NCBI RefSeq assembly: GCF_009856605.1
Contig: NZ_CP047242.1
Coordinates: 62,001 to 126,000 of the forward strand
Length of the DNA stretch: 64,000 bases
Direction: 5' to 3'
From: Trichormus variabilis 0441
GTDB lineage: Bacteria; Cyanobacteriota; Cyanobacteriia; Cyanobacteriales; Nostocaceae
The stretch's first letter is position 1; each line of letters starts with the position of its first letter. A program made the translations under genes and the position numbers. Below are positions 16,062 to 25,263 of the stretch, one piece after another. Under the pieces are notes generated by a model. The model did not search any database and was not told the origin of the DNA. It worked only from the letters and a program-made list of their open reading frames with translations.

Positions 16062-16484
16062 AAGCATGAGTTTCGCTCATTAATTTTTACTCCTCATCAC
16101 TTTTCAAACACACTCTTAGGATAATGGAGAATGAGTAATGGATAATTCATTCTTCATTTTTATGTATCTGATATCCAAGTATCAATTGGAAAATATTTTT
16201 TAAGTTTATATTAACCTTATCTTTGTCAATAATTAATGTGCAACTAGTAATTTATGACGTGCAAACACAACAACTAACACATTAATAACAGTTATGCTAA
16301 CTAAAACCTTACTGGGGTAAGTAAGTAATACCAATTATCTTAAATTCAGTTATGGATTCAAGTCAACGTACGACCGTAAAATCTAACTGGCTGAATTTAA
16401 AAATCTCAACTGGTATGACAAGTAACGTGTTTTTTGTGTTAGCTGTCGCAATGCTACAAACTATTTGTTAGTCAGGAGTAGAGA
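16062..16484. other. Intergenic region upstream of phoD
   Basis: About 420 bp without a gene. It holds the inverted repeat at 16328-16416 and an ATTAACCTTATC segment near 16210 that loosely resembles half of a cyanobacterial Pho box. This is too weak to call, although the downstream gene is a phosphatase. Confidence 0.4.
16328..16416. repeat. Imperfect inverted repeat (ATACCAATT...AACTGGTAT)
   Basis: The left arm ATACCAATTAT..TTAAATTCAG and the right arm CTGAATTTAA..AACTGGTAT are complementary with a few mismatches and one short gap, enclosing about 40 bp. The ATACCAATT end also occurs once at 3028. It is probably a small dispersed element or a long hairpin in the phoD leader. Confidence 0.5.
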
Positions 16485-18077
16485 ATGGTAGATTACCATA
16501 ATGTTCAGAAGTTCCTGCAAAGTCGGATCAAGCGACGCAACTTAATCATTGGTGGGGGAGCATTCACTGGTTTAGCTATTGCCAGCCAATTTTCTCATCA
16601 AAGAGCGATCGCTAGAGGCAGATTTTCCGATTATCCCTTTAAACTGGGTGTGGCATCAGGCGAACCCTACGACACTAGCGTTGTCATCTGGACTCGTTTA
16701 GCGCCTGAACCTTTAAATGGCGGTGGAATGCCACCTGTGAATGTGCCGATTCGCTGGGAAGTAGCCACTGACTCTAACATGAAGCGCATTATCTCCAGGG
16801 GAACTGTACTGGCAACTCCTGAACTAGCTCACTCTGTAAGAGTAGTAGTAGAAGGACTCTCACCCCATACTTGGTATTGGTATCGCTTTAACGTTGGTAA
16901 CGAAGCTAGTCCTATTGGCCGGACTCGCACTGCACCCGCGTCCGGTAGTTTTTCCAATCAATTGAAATTTGCGTTAGTATCCTGTCAACATTATGAGCAA
17001 GGTTATTACACAGCTTATAAATATATTGCACAGGATGACCTGGATTTAGTTGTCCATGTTGGCGATTACATCTACGAAGGTGGGATCAATCTGACTCGAC
17101 CAAGACAACACAATAGTTCTGAAATTTTCACCTTAGAAGACTATCGCAATCGTCACGCCTTATATAAAACTGATGTCAATCTGCAAGCTACCCATGCAGC
17201 TTTCCCTTGGATTGTCACTTGGGATGACCATGAGGTGGAAAACAACTACGCCAACTTGATCTCAGAAATTGACACTGAAGCAGACCAAGATCCAGCTATC
17301 TTTGCACAACGGCGAGCCATTGCCTATCAGGCTTATTATGAACATATGCCTCTGCGTCCCTTCTCTCGACCAGTCGGCCCTGATATGCAGCTTTACCGCC
17401 GATTAAACTTTGGCAACTTAGCCACATTCCATGTTTTAGACACTCGTCAGTATCGCACCGATCAACCCTGTGGTGATGGTACGAGAACAGGTTGTTTAGA
17501 TGCGCTTAATCCCAATGCCACTATTACAGGTAAAGCTCAAGAAGATTGGCTATTTGATGGACTAGATAAATCTTCTGCTAGGTGGAATGTGTTAGCACAG
17601 CAAGTTCCCATTGCTCAGAGAGACTTTACACCAGGAGAGGGTCAATCTTTCAGCATGGATAAATGGGATGGATATGTGGCTTCCCGCGATCGCTTGATGG
17701 CTTTTATTGCACAGCGTCAACCATCTAACCCTATATCCCTAGCAGGTGATGTGCATTCTCACTGGGCAATGGATCTCAAGGCCAATTTCAATAACCCAGA
17801 ATCTGCTACATTGGGTAGTGAGTTTGTCTGTACTTCTATTAGCTCTGGTGGGGATGGTGCAGATACTAGTCCCGCAGTGCAAGCGTATTTACCAGATAAT
17901 CCCCACATTAAGTTCTACAACGGTCAACGGGGATATGTGCGTTGTACCGTCAGTCCTACCACTTGGCGATCAGACTATCTGGTAATGTCAAATGTCTTAA
18001 CTCCATCTGGAACAATTAGCAATCGAGCTTCATTTGTAGTTGACAATGGTCTCCCTGGAATACGACAAGTAGTTTAG
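16485..18077 (+). CDS. phoD: PhoD-type alkaline phosphatase/phosphodiesterase, Tat-exported
   Basis: A 530-residue enzyme. The Tat signal has twin arginines at residues 17-18 (SRIKRRNLIIGGGAF), so it is exported folded. The N-terminal Fn3-like PhoD_N domain (LGVASGEPYDTSVVIWTRLAP) precedes the metallophosphatase core. Metal and active-site motifs include SCQHYEQGYY (conserved Cys), HVGDYIYEG, WDDHEVENNY, DTRQYR and LAGDVHSHW. Family knowledge: PhoD hydrolyses phosphate mono- and diesters with Fe/Ca cofactors, releasing phosphate outside the cytoplasm. AGGAG lies about 6-10 bases before ATG. It is monocistronic, followed by a hairpin at 18140-18174. Confidence 0.92.
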   Translation: MVDYHNVQKFLQSRIKRRNLIIGGGAFTGLAIASQFSHQRAIARGRFSDYPFKLGVASGEPYDTSVVIWTRLAPEPLNGGGMPPVNVPIRWEVATDSNMKRIISRGTVLATPELAHSVRVVVEGLSPHTWYWYRFNVGNEASPIGRTRTAPASGSFSNQLKFALVSCQHYEQGYYTAYKYIAQDDLDLVVHVGDYIYEGGINLTRPRQHNSSEIFTLEDYRNRHALYKTDVNLQATHAAFPWIVTWDDHEVENNYANLISEIDTEADQDPAIFAQRRAIAYQAYYEHMPLRPFSRPVGPDMQLYRRLNFGNLATFHVLDTRQYRTDQPCGDGTRTGCLDALNPNATITGKAQEDWLFDGLDKSSARWNVLAQQVPIAQRDFTPGEGQSFSMDKWDGYVASRDRLMAFIAQRQPSNPISLAGDVHSHWAMDLKANFNNPESATLGSEFVCTSISSGGDGADTSPAVQAYLPDNPHIKFYNGQRGYVRCTVSPTTWRSDYLVMSNVLTPSGTISNRASFVVDNGLPGIRQVV

Positions 18078-18139
18078 GAATTTCTACATCACTTGCAAGT
18101 TAAGCTAATGCGCGCCTAAATTGCATAACTACTAATAAG

Positions 18140-18174
18140 GGCTGTTAACTGTTGAATGTCAACGGTCAACAGCC
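18140..18174. terminator. Hairpin between convergent phoD and haemagglutinin genes
   Basis: A 16-bp stem GGCTGTTAACTGTTGA / TCAACGGTCAACAGCC with two G-T-type mismatches and loop ATG, about 60 bp after the phoD stop. There is no T-tract, so it may be a weak or bidirectional terminator. Confidence 0.6.
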
Positions 18175-18251
18175 ATCAAGATTGGATTATGTAGCAAACT
18201 CGTAAAGACTTTGAAAGTACTAAACATAGCTGTAGCCAAATAGATAAAATC

Positions 18252-20798
18252 TTAGGGTTTAACATCACATGAAGGTGATACTTGCCACGGAGTGAGAGGC
18301 GTTACCTGTGGGATGGATGCTAGTAGCTGCATTGTACCATCTGCACCAACAATTAATCCTTGAGCCTCAACAATTGGTTCTTGATTATTAACAGTTTGAT
18401 AGTTACTGCCTGCTGTTGAGTTAGCTACTTCATTGGATAAATCACGGACATCATACCAAACTATCTCACCTCTGAGGGTATCGGTAGGGTTGGTGGGTAA
18501 GCCACCACGGTTACTAACAACGAAACGATTCTTTTGCGTCACACTACAACCACTAGCTATCTGCTGTGAGCGATCGCTAAAGTTAGTCGGTAGCTTCACT
18601 AATCCGCTAGTAGGATCAACATCTAGTGTATTCAGTTCTACAGTACCATTAAACTCCGCACCCAAATCAGAAGAAGCCGTCAGGTCACTGTCTGGAGTCG
18701 GTTGGGGACGGAATTGAATCCCAAAAACTGCTTTGGCATTGACAACTACCCTACCACCAAAACCTTTTTGAGCATTAGCACTAATATCACTATTTTCGTA
18801 AGCAACTAAAGTATTGGTAGTAATATTAATATTTCCCCCAACTGCACTATTGCGCGCATTGGTGCTAATTTGACTACCACGTAGTATTTGCAGGGTGTCC
18901 GATTGAATCGTAATATTGCCTTTATCCCCGGCATTAGTATCAGCAGTAATGATCCCTTGATTTGCTAGTAAAATATCAGCAGAATTGAGATTTATATTTC
19001 CCGCCGCCCCTTTTCCAGCTAAACCCCGCAGATTTCCTGGGTCTCTACTAAGGAAACTACTGACATTAATAGTTGCACCATCACGAACAACTAAGCGATC
19101 GCTACTGATATTAACATCGCCACCTTGACCTTTACCAACAATAGCATTAGCGAATAAACCACTACGACCAAATTGATTAGTACCTGCTAATTCTACTGAG
19201 TTAGCATTAATTGTCATGTTACCAGCCGAGCCATTCCCAGAGGTGCTAACAGCAATCTGACCCCCGTCAGTAACTCGTAAATTGCTGGTTTCAATGATTA
19301 AATTACCAGCATTACCAAAACCAGCGCCTAAAAAAGTTGCAGCTGGCTCTGGAATACTCAATATCTTTTGGACTGTGGCTGCAATGGTACTAGGCCCAAA
19401 TTCTGTCCCACCACTGACCTCTACATCTTGAGCGAGAATTTTCAAGTCACCAGCTTTACCAAAGCCCAAGGTATTAGTAAATATCTGTCCACCATCAGTA
19501 ACTTGTAATTTATTAGTTTCAACTGTTAAGTTTCCCCCGTTTCCTCTTGCGCCAGGAGCAACAGGAGCAAATAAACCACTAGGCCCAAAGAGAGAAATAC
19601 CACGTATCTGCACATCCTGAGCTGTAACGTTCAATTCTCCAGCATTTCCAGTGCCAAAAGTACCACTGGAAATTTGACCCCCATTGCTCACTTGCAAAGT
19701 TTTTGTAGTAACTGTGACTTTACCTCCTTCTCCACTTGCACCTGAAGCAACATCAGCTGATATACCGCTAGATATCTGGTTATTAGGGTTCAAAACAAAG
19801 CCTTTAACAGTCAATACCTCTGATGCAGATATATTCAATATCCCTCCAGAACCGCTACCTGTGGTATCTGTAACTATGACTGAACCGTTGTCGAGAGTCA
19901 CATTTTGCCCTCGCACCTCGATAGAACCACCACTATTACCACTAGCATCTACAGAAGCAGCATTTACAAGGTCAACATTACCGTAACTAATTCCTGGTGT
20001 GGGTTGTAGTTGCAGATGTCCACTAGGATTGGTGATTGTCACCTCACCTCTATTCACAGACCATAATTCAATTCTTCCCTGGGGTACAGTAATATTTCCT
20101 CCAGCTAATTCCACCTTGCCTGCAACTAGTGCTAAAGTCTGAGCATTTGGGGTTTGATAGCTCAATCCTGATGGACGGTTACTGTTATCAACAGATAAAT
20201 CAGGATTGAGTTGGAAATTGTTGCCTGAACCTTGTACTTGAATGGTGCTGGTGGGGTGAGAACCAAATTGTAAACCGATAGGTACATTAACAGTCAAAAT
20301 CGGGTTAACTGTAGGGTTGATAGCACTAAATTCTTTCCCATCATTGAATTTGATACTATCTGCTGTAGTCCCAATAAATGAGCCGCCTATATCTAATTTG
20401 GCATTTGCACCAAAGATAATTCCATGTGGATTAATCAGAAATAAATTGGCATTACCTATATTATTAGTACCATTGAGAAGTGTTTGAATAGTCCCGTTAA
20501 TTTGGGAAGGTGACCCTCCCGTAATCCGTGTGATGATATTGCTAATTCCTGTATCGTAAATAAATCTAGCAGTATCTCCTGATTGAATTGAAAAATCTTG
20601 GAAACTGTGAAAAAGATTAGCACCATTATTCGGTCTATTGCCGCCAGTAATATCGTACACACCACCAATACTATTGACATTAGTGGGTAGAGTATGATCA
20701 GGGTTCAGTTGAGTTTGTGCTAATCCTTTTAAAGGTGTTTCTAGCACTAGACACAATGTAAAAAAAAATAAAATTTTTGTTGTTTGTAAGTTGAACAT
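18252..20798 (-). CDS. Filamentous-haemagglutinin-type exoprotein (two-partner secretion TpsA)
   Basis: An 848-residue protein with a signal peptide (LFFFTLCLVLETPLKGLAQT). A TPS/haemagglutination domain follows (residues about 30-280), including ITRITGGSPSQINGTI and NLFLINPHGIIFGANAKLDIGGSF, the NPNG-type secretion motif. After it come parallel beta-helix repeats with recurrent GNGGNLTVET / LQVTDGGQI and LRVTDGGQIAVSTSGNGSAGN units. The C-terminal cysteine-containing tail (SGCSVTQKNRFVVSNRGGLPTNP) is typical of cyanobacterial members. It should be carried through the outer membrane by a TpsB (ShlB/FhaC) porin, which is not present here. Its likely role is adhesion or a matrix function. It lies beside two secreted proteases and a CHASE2/CHAT module. 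Confidence 0.88.
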   Translation of the reverse strand: MFNLQTTKILFFFTLCLVLETPLKGLAQTQLNPDHTLPTNVNSIGGVYDITGGNRPNNGANLFHSFQDFSIQSGDTARFIYDTGISNIITRITGGSPSQINGTIQTLLNGTNNIGNANLFLINPHGIIFGANAKLDIGGSFIGTTADSIKFNDGKEFSAINPTVNPILTVNVPIGLQFGSHPTSTIQVQGSGNNFQLNPDLSVDNSNRPSGLSYQTPNAQTLALVAGKVELAGGNITVPQGRIELWSVNRGEVTITNPSGHLQLQPTPGISYGNVDLVNAASVDASGNSGGSIEVRGQNVTLDNGSVIVTDTTGSGSGGILNISASEVLTVKGFVLNPNNQISSGISADVASGASGEGGKVTVTTKTLQVSNGGQISSGTFGTGNAGELNVTAQDVQIRGISLFGPSGLFAPVAPGARGNGGNLTVETNKLQVTDGGQIFTNTLGFGKAGDLKILAQDVEVSGGTEFGPSTIAATVQKILSIPEPAATFLGAGFGNAGNLIIETSNLRVTDGGQIAVSTSGNGSAGNMTINANSVELAGTNQFGRSGLFANAIVGKGQGGDVNISSDRLVVRDGATINVSSFLSRDPGNLRGLAGKGAAGNINLNSADILLANQGIITADTNAGDKGNITIQSDTLQILRGSQISTNARNSAVGGNINITTNTLVAYENSDISANAQKGFGGRVVVNAKAVFGIQFRPQPTPDSDLTASSDLGAEFNGTVELNTLDVDPTSGLVKLPTNFSDRSQQIASGCSVTQKNRFVVSNRGGLPTNPTDTLRGEIVWYDVRDLSNEVANSTAGSNYQTVNNQEPIVEAQGLIVGADGTMQLLASIPQVTPLTPWQVSPSCDVKP

Positions 20799-21000
20799 TT
20801 TAGGCTTTATAAATTTCTTGCTCAGTTATGTAATATAAAATCCCCTTGCAAACATCAATTCGACTGTTAGCAAGTGGGACAAATGAGATTGATTAAAATT
20901 AATAGAGGTGATGTTTGTGGATGGGATATTGTCTTTCTTGGTAACTAAGGTATAATTCCCCAAAAAATTATGAAACTAACAATATAACTCTTCCACCTTG

Positions 21001-22551
21001 CTAATTTTCACAACGGCGCTTGAGTTTGGGAGCAATGCCAAGTACAGCCATTCCTAATAATCCAAAGATAGTAGTGGGTTCTGGTACAGATTGCGCTTGA
21101 GAAGACCCACTCAAATGGTCAGAGTTGCCATCATCAAATTCGTCTAATGTTTCCCAGGCGAAATTTTGCCAAAAGCCATCCGTAGCTAAATTATCTGTAT
21201 TTTGCCAATAGCCACTCCAACCCCACCAATAGCCACTCCAGCCCCACCAATAGCCACTCCAGCCCCAATTATAAGTACCACTGCTAGTGATCATTTTATT
21301 GAGGGCTTCACCGCGATCGTCATAGCTATTGTTATTGGCATCGATATATTGTGGTGTCAGAAGTGAAGCAGCTTGATTGGTATTAGCATCGATCCAACTA
21401 GTAGTGACTCCCATCTTAGTGGCAAGTCCAGATTTGGCACTATTGAAGATAGTGAGTAGGTCTTGATTATTCTGTTGGAGATTCCACCCCAAGATATCTA
21501 AAGTAGTCAGATCGTTATTGGTGACGAGTTTTCTTGTACCGCCTGCACGCAGAGCAGCTTCCATAATGCCATCATAGATACCATCTTTTTTCCAGTGACT
21601 GCCTTGATTACCGTCTCCTCGCAATTTGGTAGTTCCAGAAGACAAATTACCTAACTTGGTCATACCACCATCAATAGATAATACTGTATCCACACCAACG
21701 GATATATCAGGCCTATTCCAAAAGCGGCTATCTTGAGATAAACGAAACATATCCATCAAGTAGCCATATTTAGACATATCACTATCAGTGAACCATAACT
21801 TTTTTGTCAATAAATCTGCGTATTCAGGTGAGTCTATACCACTGACAAAGCCGAGGGTGTGAGTTAATTCATGTACGGCTACACTAAAAAAATCTACAGT
21901 GGCAGTAGGAATAGTGTTACTAGCGTTGGTGGCAGAAAAATAATTCCATGAGAGAGGCCGAGTAATATTGCCTAAGTTACTCACGAGAATATAACCATCG
22001 TAACCAGGATCATTAGCACTAATAATTCCTAAAGCTTTGGCATTAGCACGGGTGAGATTAATATTTCTCACATCGGACTGAAACTCTAAGTCAGCTAGTC
22101 CATATTTATAGGTATTGGTTAAAGATTTATATCCTGTGCATTGATTTTGCCATGATCCATTGCTGAATGTAAGGCTGATATTACATTGGTTATATATAGT
22201 ATTTAAAGCTGTGCGATCGCTAGATGAGGTGATATCTGCTTGTAGTCTTCTCACCACATTATTATAACTTTGTGAAGTTACCCCCGGTATCGCCCCACCA
22301 ATCACATTAGTAGGTAATATATTGGTCGATTCAATAAAAATATTGACGGTGACATCATCAGCCAAATAATTTGACCAATATCTACCAGCCATCTCATAAC
22401 CAAGCATTTGGTCAAGGGTTGTCCCTGGTGCATAAGTGAAATTAAACTGTAAGGCTTGGGCTGGAGTGTCACTTACAGCCATTGAAGCAGCTAAGGTTAG
22501 GGGTGTGAGTAATCCCAACAAAGGCGGAGATTTCCAACGATTTGGAGGCAT
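21001..22551 (-). CDS. Secreted NF038122-type zinc metalloprotease with PEP-CTERM signal
   Basis: A 516-residue protein. The signal peptide ends near AQA (residue 33). The zinc motif is HELTHTLGF (H227, E228, H231) in a domain beginning FNFTYAPGTTLDQMLGYEMAGRYWSNYL. Near the C-terminus YNWGWSGYW is followed by two further copies of the heptad WGWSGYW, encoded by 21-bp tandem repeats (21205-21267). The protein ends with VPEPTTIFGLLGMAVLGIAPKLKRR, a PEP-CTERM sorting signal. It is thus a surface-anchored or exosortase-processed protease. The neighbour at 22634-23854 is its paralogue, in tandem on the same strand (82-bp gap). Substrate unknown; the adjacent haemagglutinin is one candidate. Confidence 0.85.
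   Translation of the reverse strand: MPPNRWKSPPLLGLLTPLTLAASMAVSDTPAQALQFNFTYAPGTTLDQMLGYEMAGRYWSNYLADDVTVNIFIESTNILPTNVIGGAIPGVTSQSYNNVVRRLQADITSSSDRTALNTIYNQCNISLTFSNGSWQNQCTGYKSLTNTYKYGLADLEFQSDVRNINLTRANAKALGIISANDPGYDGYILVSNLGNITRPLSWNYFSATNASNTIPTATVDFFSVAVHELTHTLGFVSGIDSPEYADLLTKKLWFTDSDMSKYGYLMDMFRLSQDSRFWNRPDISVGVDTVLSIDGGMTKLGNLSSGTTKLRGDGNQGSHWKKDGIYDGIMEAALRAGGTRKLVTNNDLTTLDILGWNLQQNNQDLLTIFNSAKSGLATKMGVTTSWIDANTNQAASLLTPQYIDANNNSYDDRGEALNKMITSSGTYNWGWSGYWWGWSGYWWGWSGYWQNTDNLATDGFWQNFAWETLDEFDDGNSDHLSGSSQAQSVPEPTTIFGLLGMAVLGIAPKLKRRCEN
21205..21267. repeat. Three 21-bp tandem repeats encoding WGWSGYW
   Basis: Three contiguous units (21205-21225, 21226-21246, 21247-21267), differing only at one base in the first. 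They give three Trp/Gly/Tyr heptads in the protease. The paralogous gene next door has a single unit, so this is a recent in-frame expansion. Confidence 0.9.
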
Positions 22552-22633
22552 ATTAGTTATCCTTAATACTAAGAATTGATTGTGACGCTTGCGTAAGTGC
22601 TGTTTTCGTTTCAGTACTCATACTGATTGGTAG

Positions 22634-23854
22634 CTATGGTGCAGGATGAGCTGTTTGCCAATAACCACTCCAACCCCAGTTATAAATGCCACTTTTTTGG
22701 ATCATTTGCTGCACATCAGAAGAGCGATCGCGGATGGCATCGTTATTTGTATTACTATCGAATTGTGAATCCCAAATTTTTTGTGCTTTGGTTTGGGCAT
22801 TTGTGGATAGGACGGACAAATTGATGATTGGGAAATAATCAACCTGCCAACCAATGTAATCGAGGACGGTGAGATCGAGTCTGGAAATTTTTTTAATTCC
22901 TCCCATGCTGATGGTTGAGGACATAATCCCTAAATAGGTTTGGCTGTCTATTTTCCAGTGACTAGCCTGCTCCCCATCGCCTCCCAAGAGAGTGTTTTCG
23001 CCACTGGAAAATATTGCTTGGTATACAGTTGGTGTGCTTCCTTCCATTTGAGTAAAGTTAAATGGATTTTGTCCTCCGTTGATTGAGAAGTATTTAGTTC
23101 CACCCACTGTGTAATCAATTGCTCTTTGTTTGGTACTCTCAGTTGAGTAGCGAAACATATCAACAGCCGTAGGTAAAGCTAAACCACTCAAAGCATCAAG
23201 ACCACTAATAAATCCCAAGCTATGCCCAATTTCGTGGACAGCTACACTAACAAAATCATATTGGTTCTGTTCAATTTTGCCCCCAGCGTACCTATAACTC
23301 CAATTAGTCGATTTTTCCAGTTGAATATAGGCATCTAATTCAGAAGCATCTCCACTCAAGTCATTACCGAGGGCTTTATTATTGGCTGTAGTTGTCAGCA
23401 GTTCATAGTTACTGTTATTGATGATGCCGCCTGCTAGTCTAGTTCTATATTTATCAGTGCTGTAGATAGATGTTGGCAACTGATAGATATTAGCCGTACC
23501 ATCTGCACCCAAACCCTCTTTGAACTTGTCATAGTTGATTTTTTTAATTGCTGGGGTTGTACCGCCCAATTTACCCTCAGCTAAAACCCCTTCAGTCATC
23601 TCGACATGGATGTTGACCACAACATCTATATCTTGTAAGTAAGCAGACCAAATATTTCCTGCTAACTCAACTGCTGCAATCTGTTCCTGTGTGATTCCAG
23701 GCTGATAGGTAAAGTTAAATGTAATGGCTTGGGCTGGTACATCAGCTACTATCAATGTGGCTAAAGCTAAGAGTGGTTTTGCCGTATGCAGAGCAATTTG
23801 AGTGGTTTGATGAGATATGCTTGTATGTATTTTCTTGTACTGTTTGCAGATCAT
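22634..23854 (-). CDS. Secreted NF038122-type zinc metalloprotease lacking PEP-CTERM
   Basis: A 406-residue paralogue of the preceding protease. The signal peptide ends AQA near residue 43, followed by FNFTYQPGITQEQIAAVELAGNIWSAYL. The zinc motif is HEIGHSLGF (H207, E208, H211). It ends YNWGWSGYWQTAHPAP, i.e. one copy of the Trp-rich heptad and then a stop, with no PEP motif or membrane anchor. It is therefore likely released instead of sorted. The same-strand tandem arrangement with 21001-22551 indicates a duplication with divergent localisation. The peptide substrate is unknown. Confidence 0.82.
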   Translation of the reverse strand: MICKQYKKIHTSISHQTTQIALHTAKPLLALATLIVADVPAQAITFNFTYQPGITQEQIAAVELAGNIWSAYLQDIDVVVNIHVEMTEGVLAEGKLGGTTPAIKKINYDKFKEGLGADGTANIYQLPTSIYSTDKYRTRLAGGIINNSNYELLTTTANNKALGNDLSGDASELDAYIQLEKSTNWSYRYAGGKIEQNQYDFVSVAVHEIGHSLGFISGLDALSGLALPTAVDMFRYSTESTKQRAIDYTVGGTKYFSINGGQNPFNFTQMEGSTPTVYQAIFSSGENTLLGGDGEQASHWKIDSQTYLGIMSSTISMGGIKKISRLDLTVLDYIGWQVDYFPIINLSVLSTNAQTKAQKIWDSQFDSNTNNDAIRDRSSDVQQMIQKSGIYNWGWSGYWQTAHPAP

Positions 23855-24428
23855 ATCAGTAATTTATCAGTAATCAATATATCAATTGCTAATATAGAAA
23901 CTATTGTGATGTTTCGATATGAAATATTTGTAAAAACAAAAAATTTTTTTATATAGAAGTCAGTAATCAATCTTCTTGAGTATGTTGTTTTCTTAAAGTT
24001 AAATACTAGTAATGTATTTTTAATTTATTTCACATAAAATATTAGACTTCTAGTTAAAATTTTTATCGATTAATCTTAAGTATTTTCAATTAAGTATTGG
24101 AGATTGCGCATATTCATGAATCATGAAAGTGAAAATGCCTATAAAAACCAGAATATCAGCTTTTCTACTCAGTAATCACTCAAGCTTTACTTTAAATTAT
24201 TATTGGACTTCATGAATTTCTTTTATACAAACAAATAAGTTTTCATGAAATTCTCATATGAGGACATCAAGAGATTTCTGATTAAATCCTTACTATTTAT
24301 TAAAAACATGGTGATAGTAATTATACTGATGCAATATAATAAATAATAACATTGAATAATAGTAAGTAATATAATCCTTAAAAATAGGATATCCGCACTA
24401 AATTACTTTGAGAAAGTCTTCAAAATTT
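23855..24428. other. AT-rich divergent intergenic region
   Basis: About 570 bp separating the minus-strand protease genes from the plus-strand DUF928 gene. It is very AT-rich with no recognised coding frame. It must carry promoters in both directions, but none was identified with confidence. Confidence 0.5.
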
Positions 24429-25148
24429 ATGGCAAGAGAAAATAAATATCTTTTCCAACCAAAATTATTGGTAATTTTGTGGTTAATTTCTTTATCCTCG
24501 ATTCCCATAGGAATGACACCCAGTATGGGTCAGGTAACGTTCAGACCACCTAAAGCACAAGCTCCAAAAAAATCAATTGGAGGAGCATCTCGTGATGCTT
24601 CTAGTTGCGGTGCTGATGTGAGTGCAACTATTCAAGCCTCAGTTACACCATTGTTACCAAAAACTAACATCGGTTTGACAGTAGCGGAACGTCCGACAAT
24701 ATTTGTTTATGTTCCTCAAACGAATGCTAAAACAGCACTTTTTGCTCTGCAAGATGAACGAGGAAAACAATCTTACCAGAGAATCTTACACTTATCTAAG
24801 AAACCTGGGGTGATAGAAATTAAACTTCCTAGTTCAGTGTCAGCGCTAAAAATAGGTCAGAATTATCAATGGTCTTTAGTGATGATTTGTACTGAAGAAT
24901 TAGAGCCAGATAGTCCTTGGGTCAGTGGATGGATTCGTCGAGTTGAATCTCATCGTAATTTGAGTCATCAACCTACTGTACAATTAGCATCCAAGCTAGC
25001 TAATATGGGCATCTGGTATGATTCGCTGGCTACTCTGGCCGAATTAAAGAGAAAACAACCAAATAATCCAACTGTAACTACTTCTTGGCAAGAATTATTA
25101 AGGTCTGTTGATTTGAGTGCGATCGCTGAAGTACCTCTTGCCAATTAA
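24429..25148 (+). CDS. DUF928 family exported protein
   Basis: A 239-residue protein with a signal-anchor-like N-terminus (LLVILWLISLSSIPIGMTPSMGQ). The body carries the DUF928 pattern: ERPTIFVYVPQTNAKTALFALQDE, then GVIEIKLPSSVSALKIGQNYQWSLVMIC, and a C-terminal GIWYDSLATLAEL helix region. The biochemical role is unknown. In cyanobacteria DUF928 genes commonly sit beside CHASE2, CHAT and TPS-haemagglutinin genes, exactly the neighbours here, so a shared envelope function is inferred. ATG 24429 is preferred over a TTG seven codons earlier. Confidence 0.8.
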   Translation: MARENKYLFQPKLLVILWLISLSSIPIGMTPSMGQVTFRPPKAQAPKKSIGGASRDASSCGADVSATIQASVTPLLPKTNIGLTVAERPTIFVYVPQTNAKTALFALQDERGKQSYQRILHLSKKPGVIEIKLPSSVSALKIGQNYQWSLVMICTEELEPDSPWVSGWIRRVESHRNLSHQPTVQLASKLANMGIWYDSLATLAELKRKQPNNPTVTTSWQELLRSVDLSAIAEVPLAN

Positions 25149-25263
25149 GCAAAACTAGACAAAATAAGAGCATGAGAATAATTTTCACTCGTGCTTCTTC
25201 TCTAGAAATTAATATTTATCTTTCTTGAATTGCAAAACTTTTCATCTTGAATACAAACACCTA

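Noticed and set aside
16200..16240. Pho box before phoD
   Set aside because: Only one TTAACCTT-like half is visible; the tandem repeats of a cyanobacterial Pho box cannot be shown.
21205..21267. CRISPR-like array
   Set aside because: The repeats are contiguous 21-bp in-frame units without spacers, inside a gene.
24100..24400. tRNA or small RNA gene in the AT-rich gap
   Set aside because: No cloverleaf, TTCRA box or strong terminator could be found by eye here or in the other gaps.
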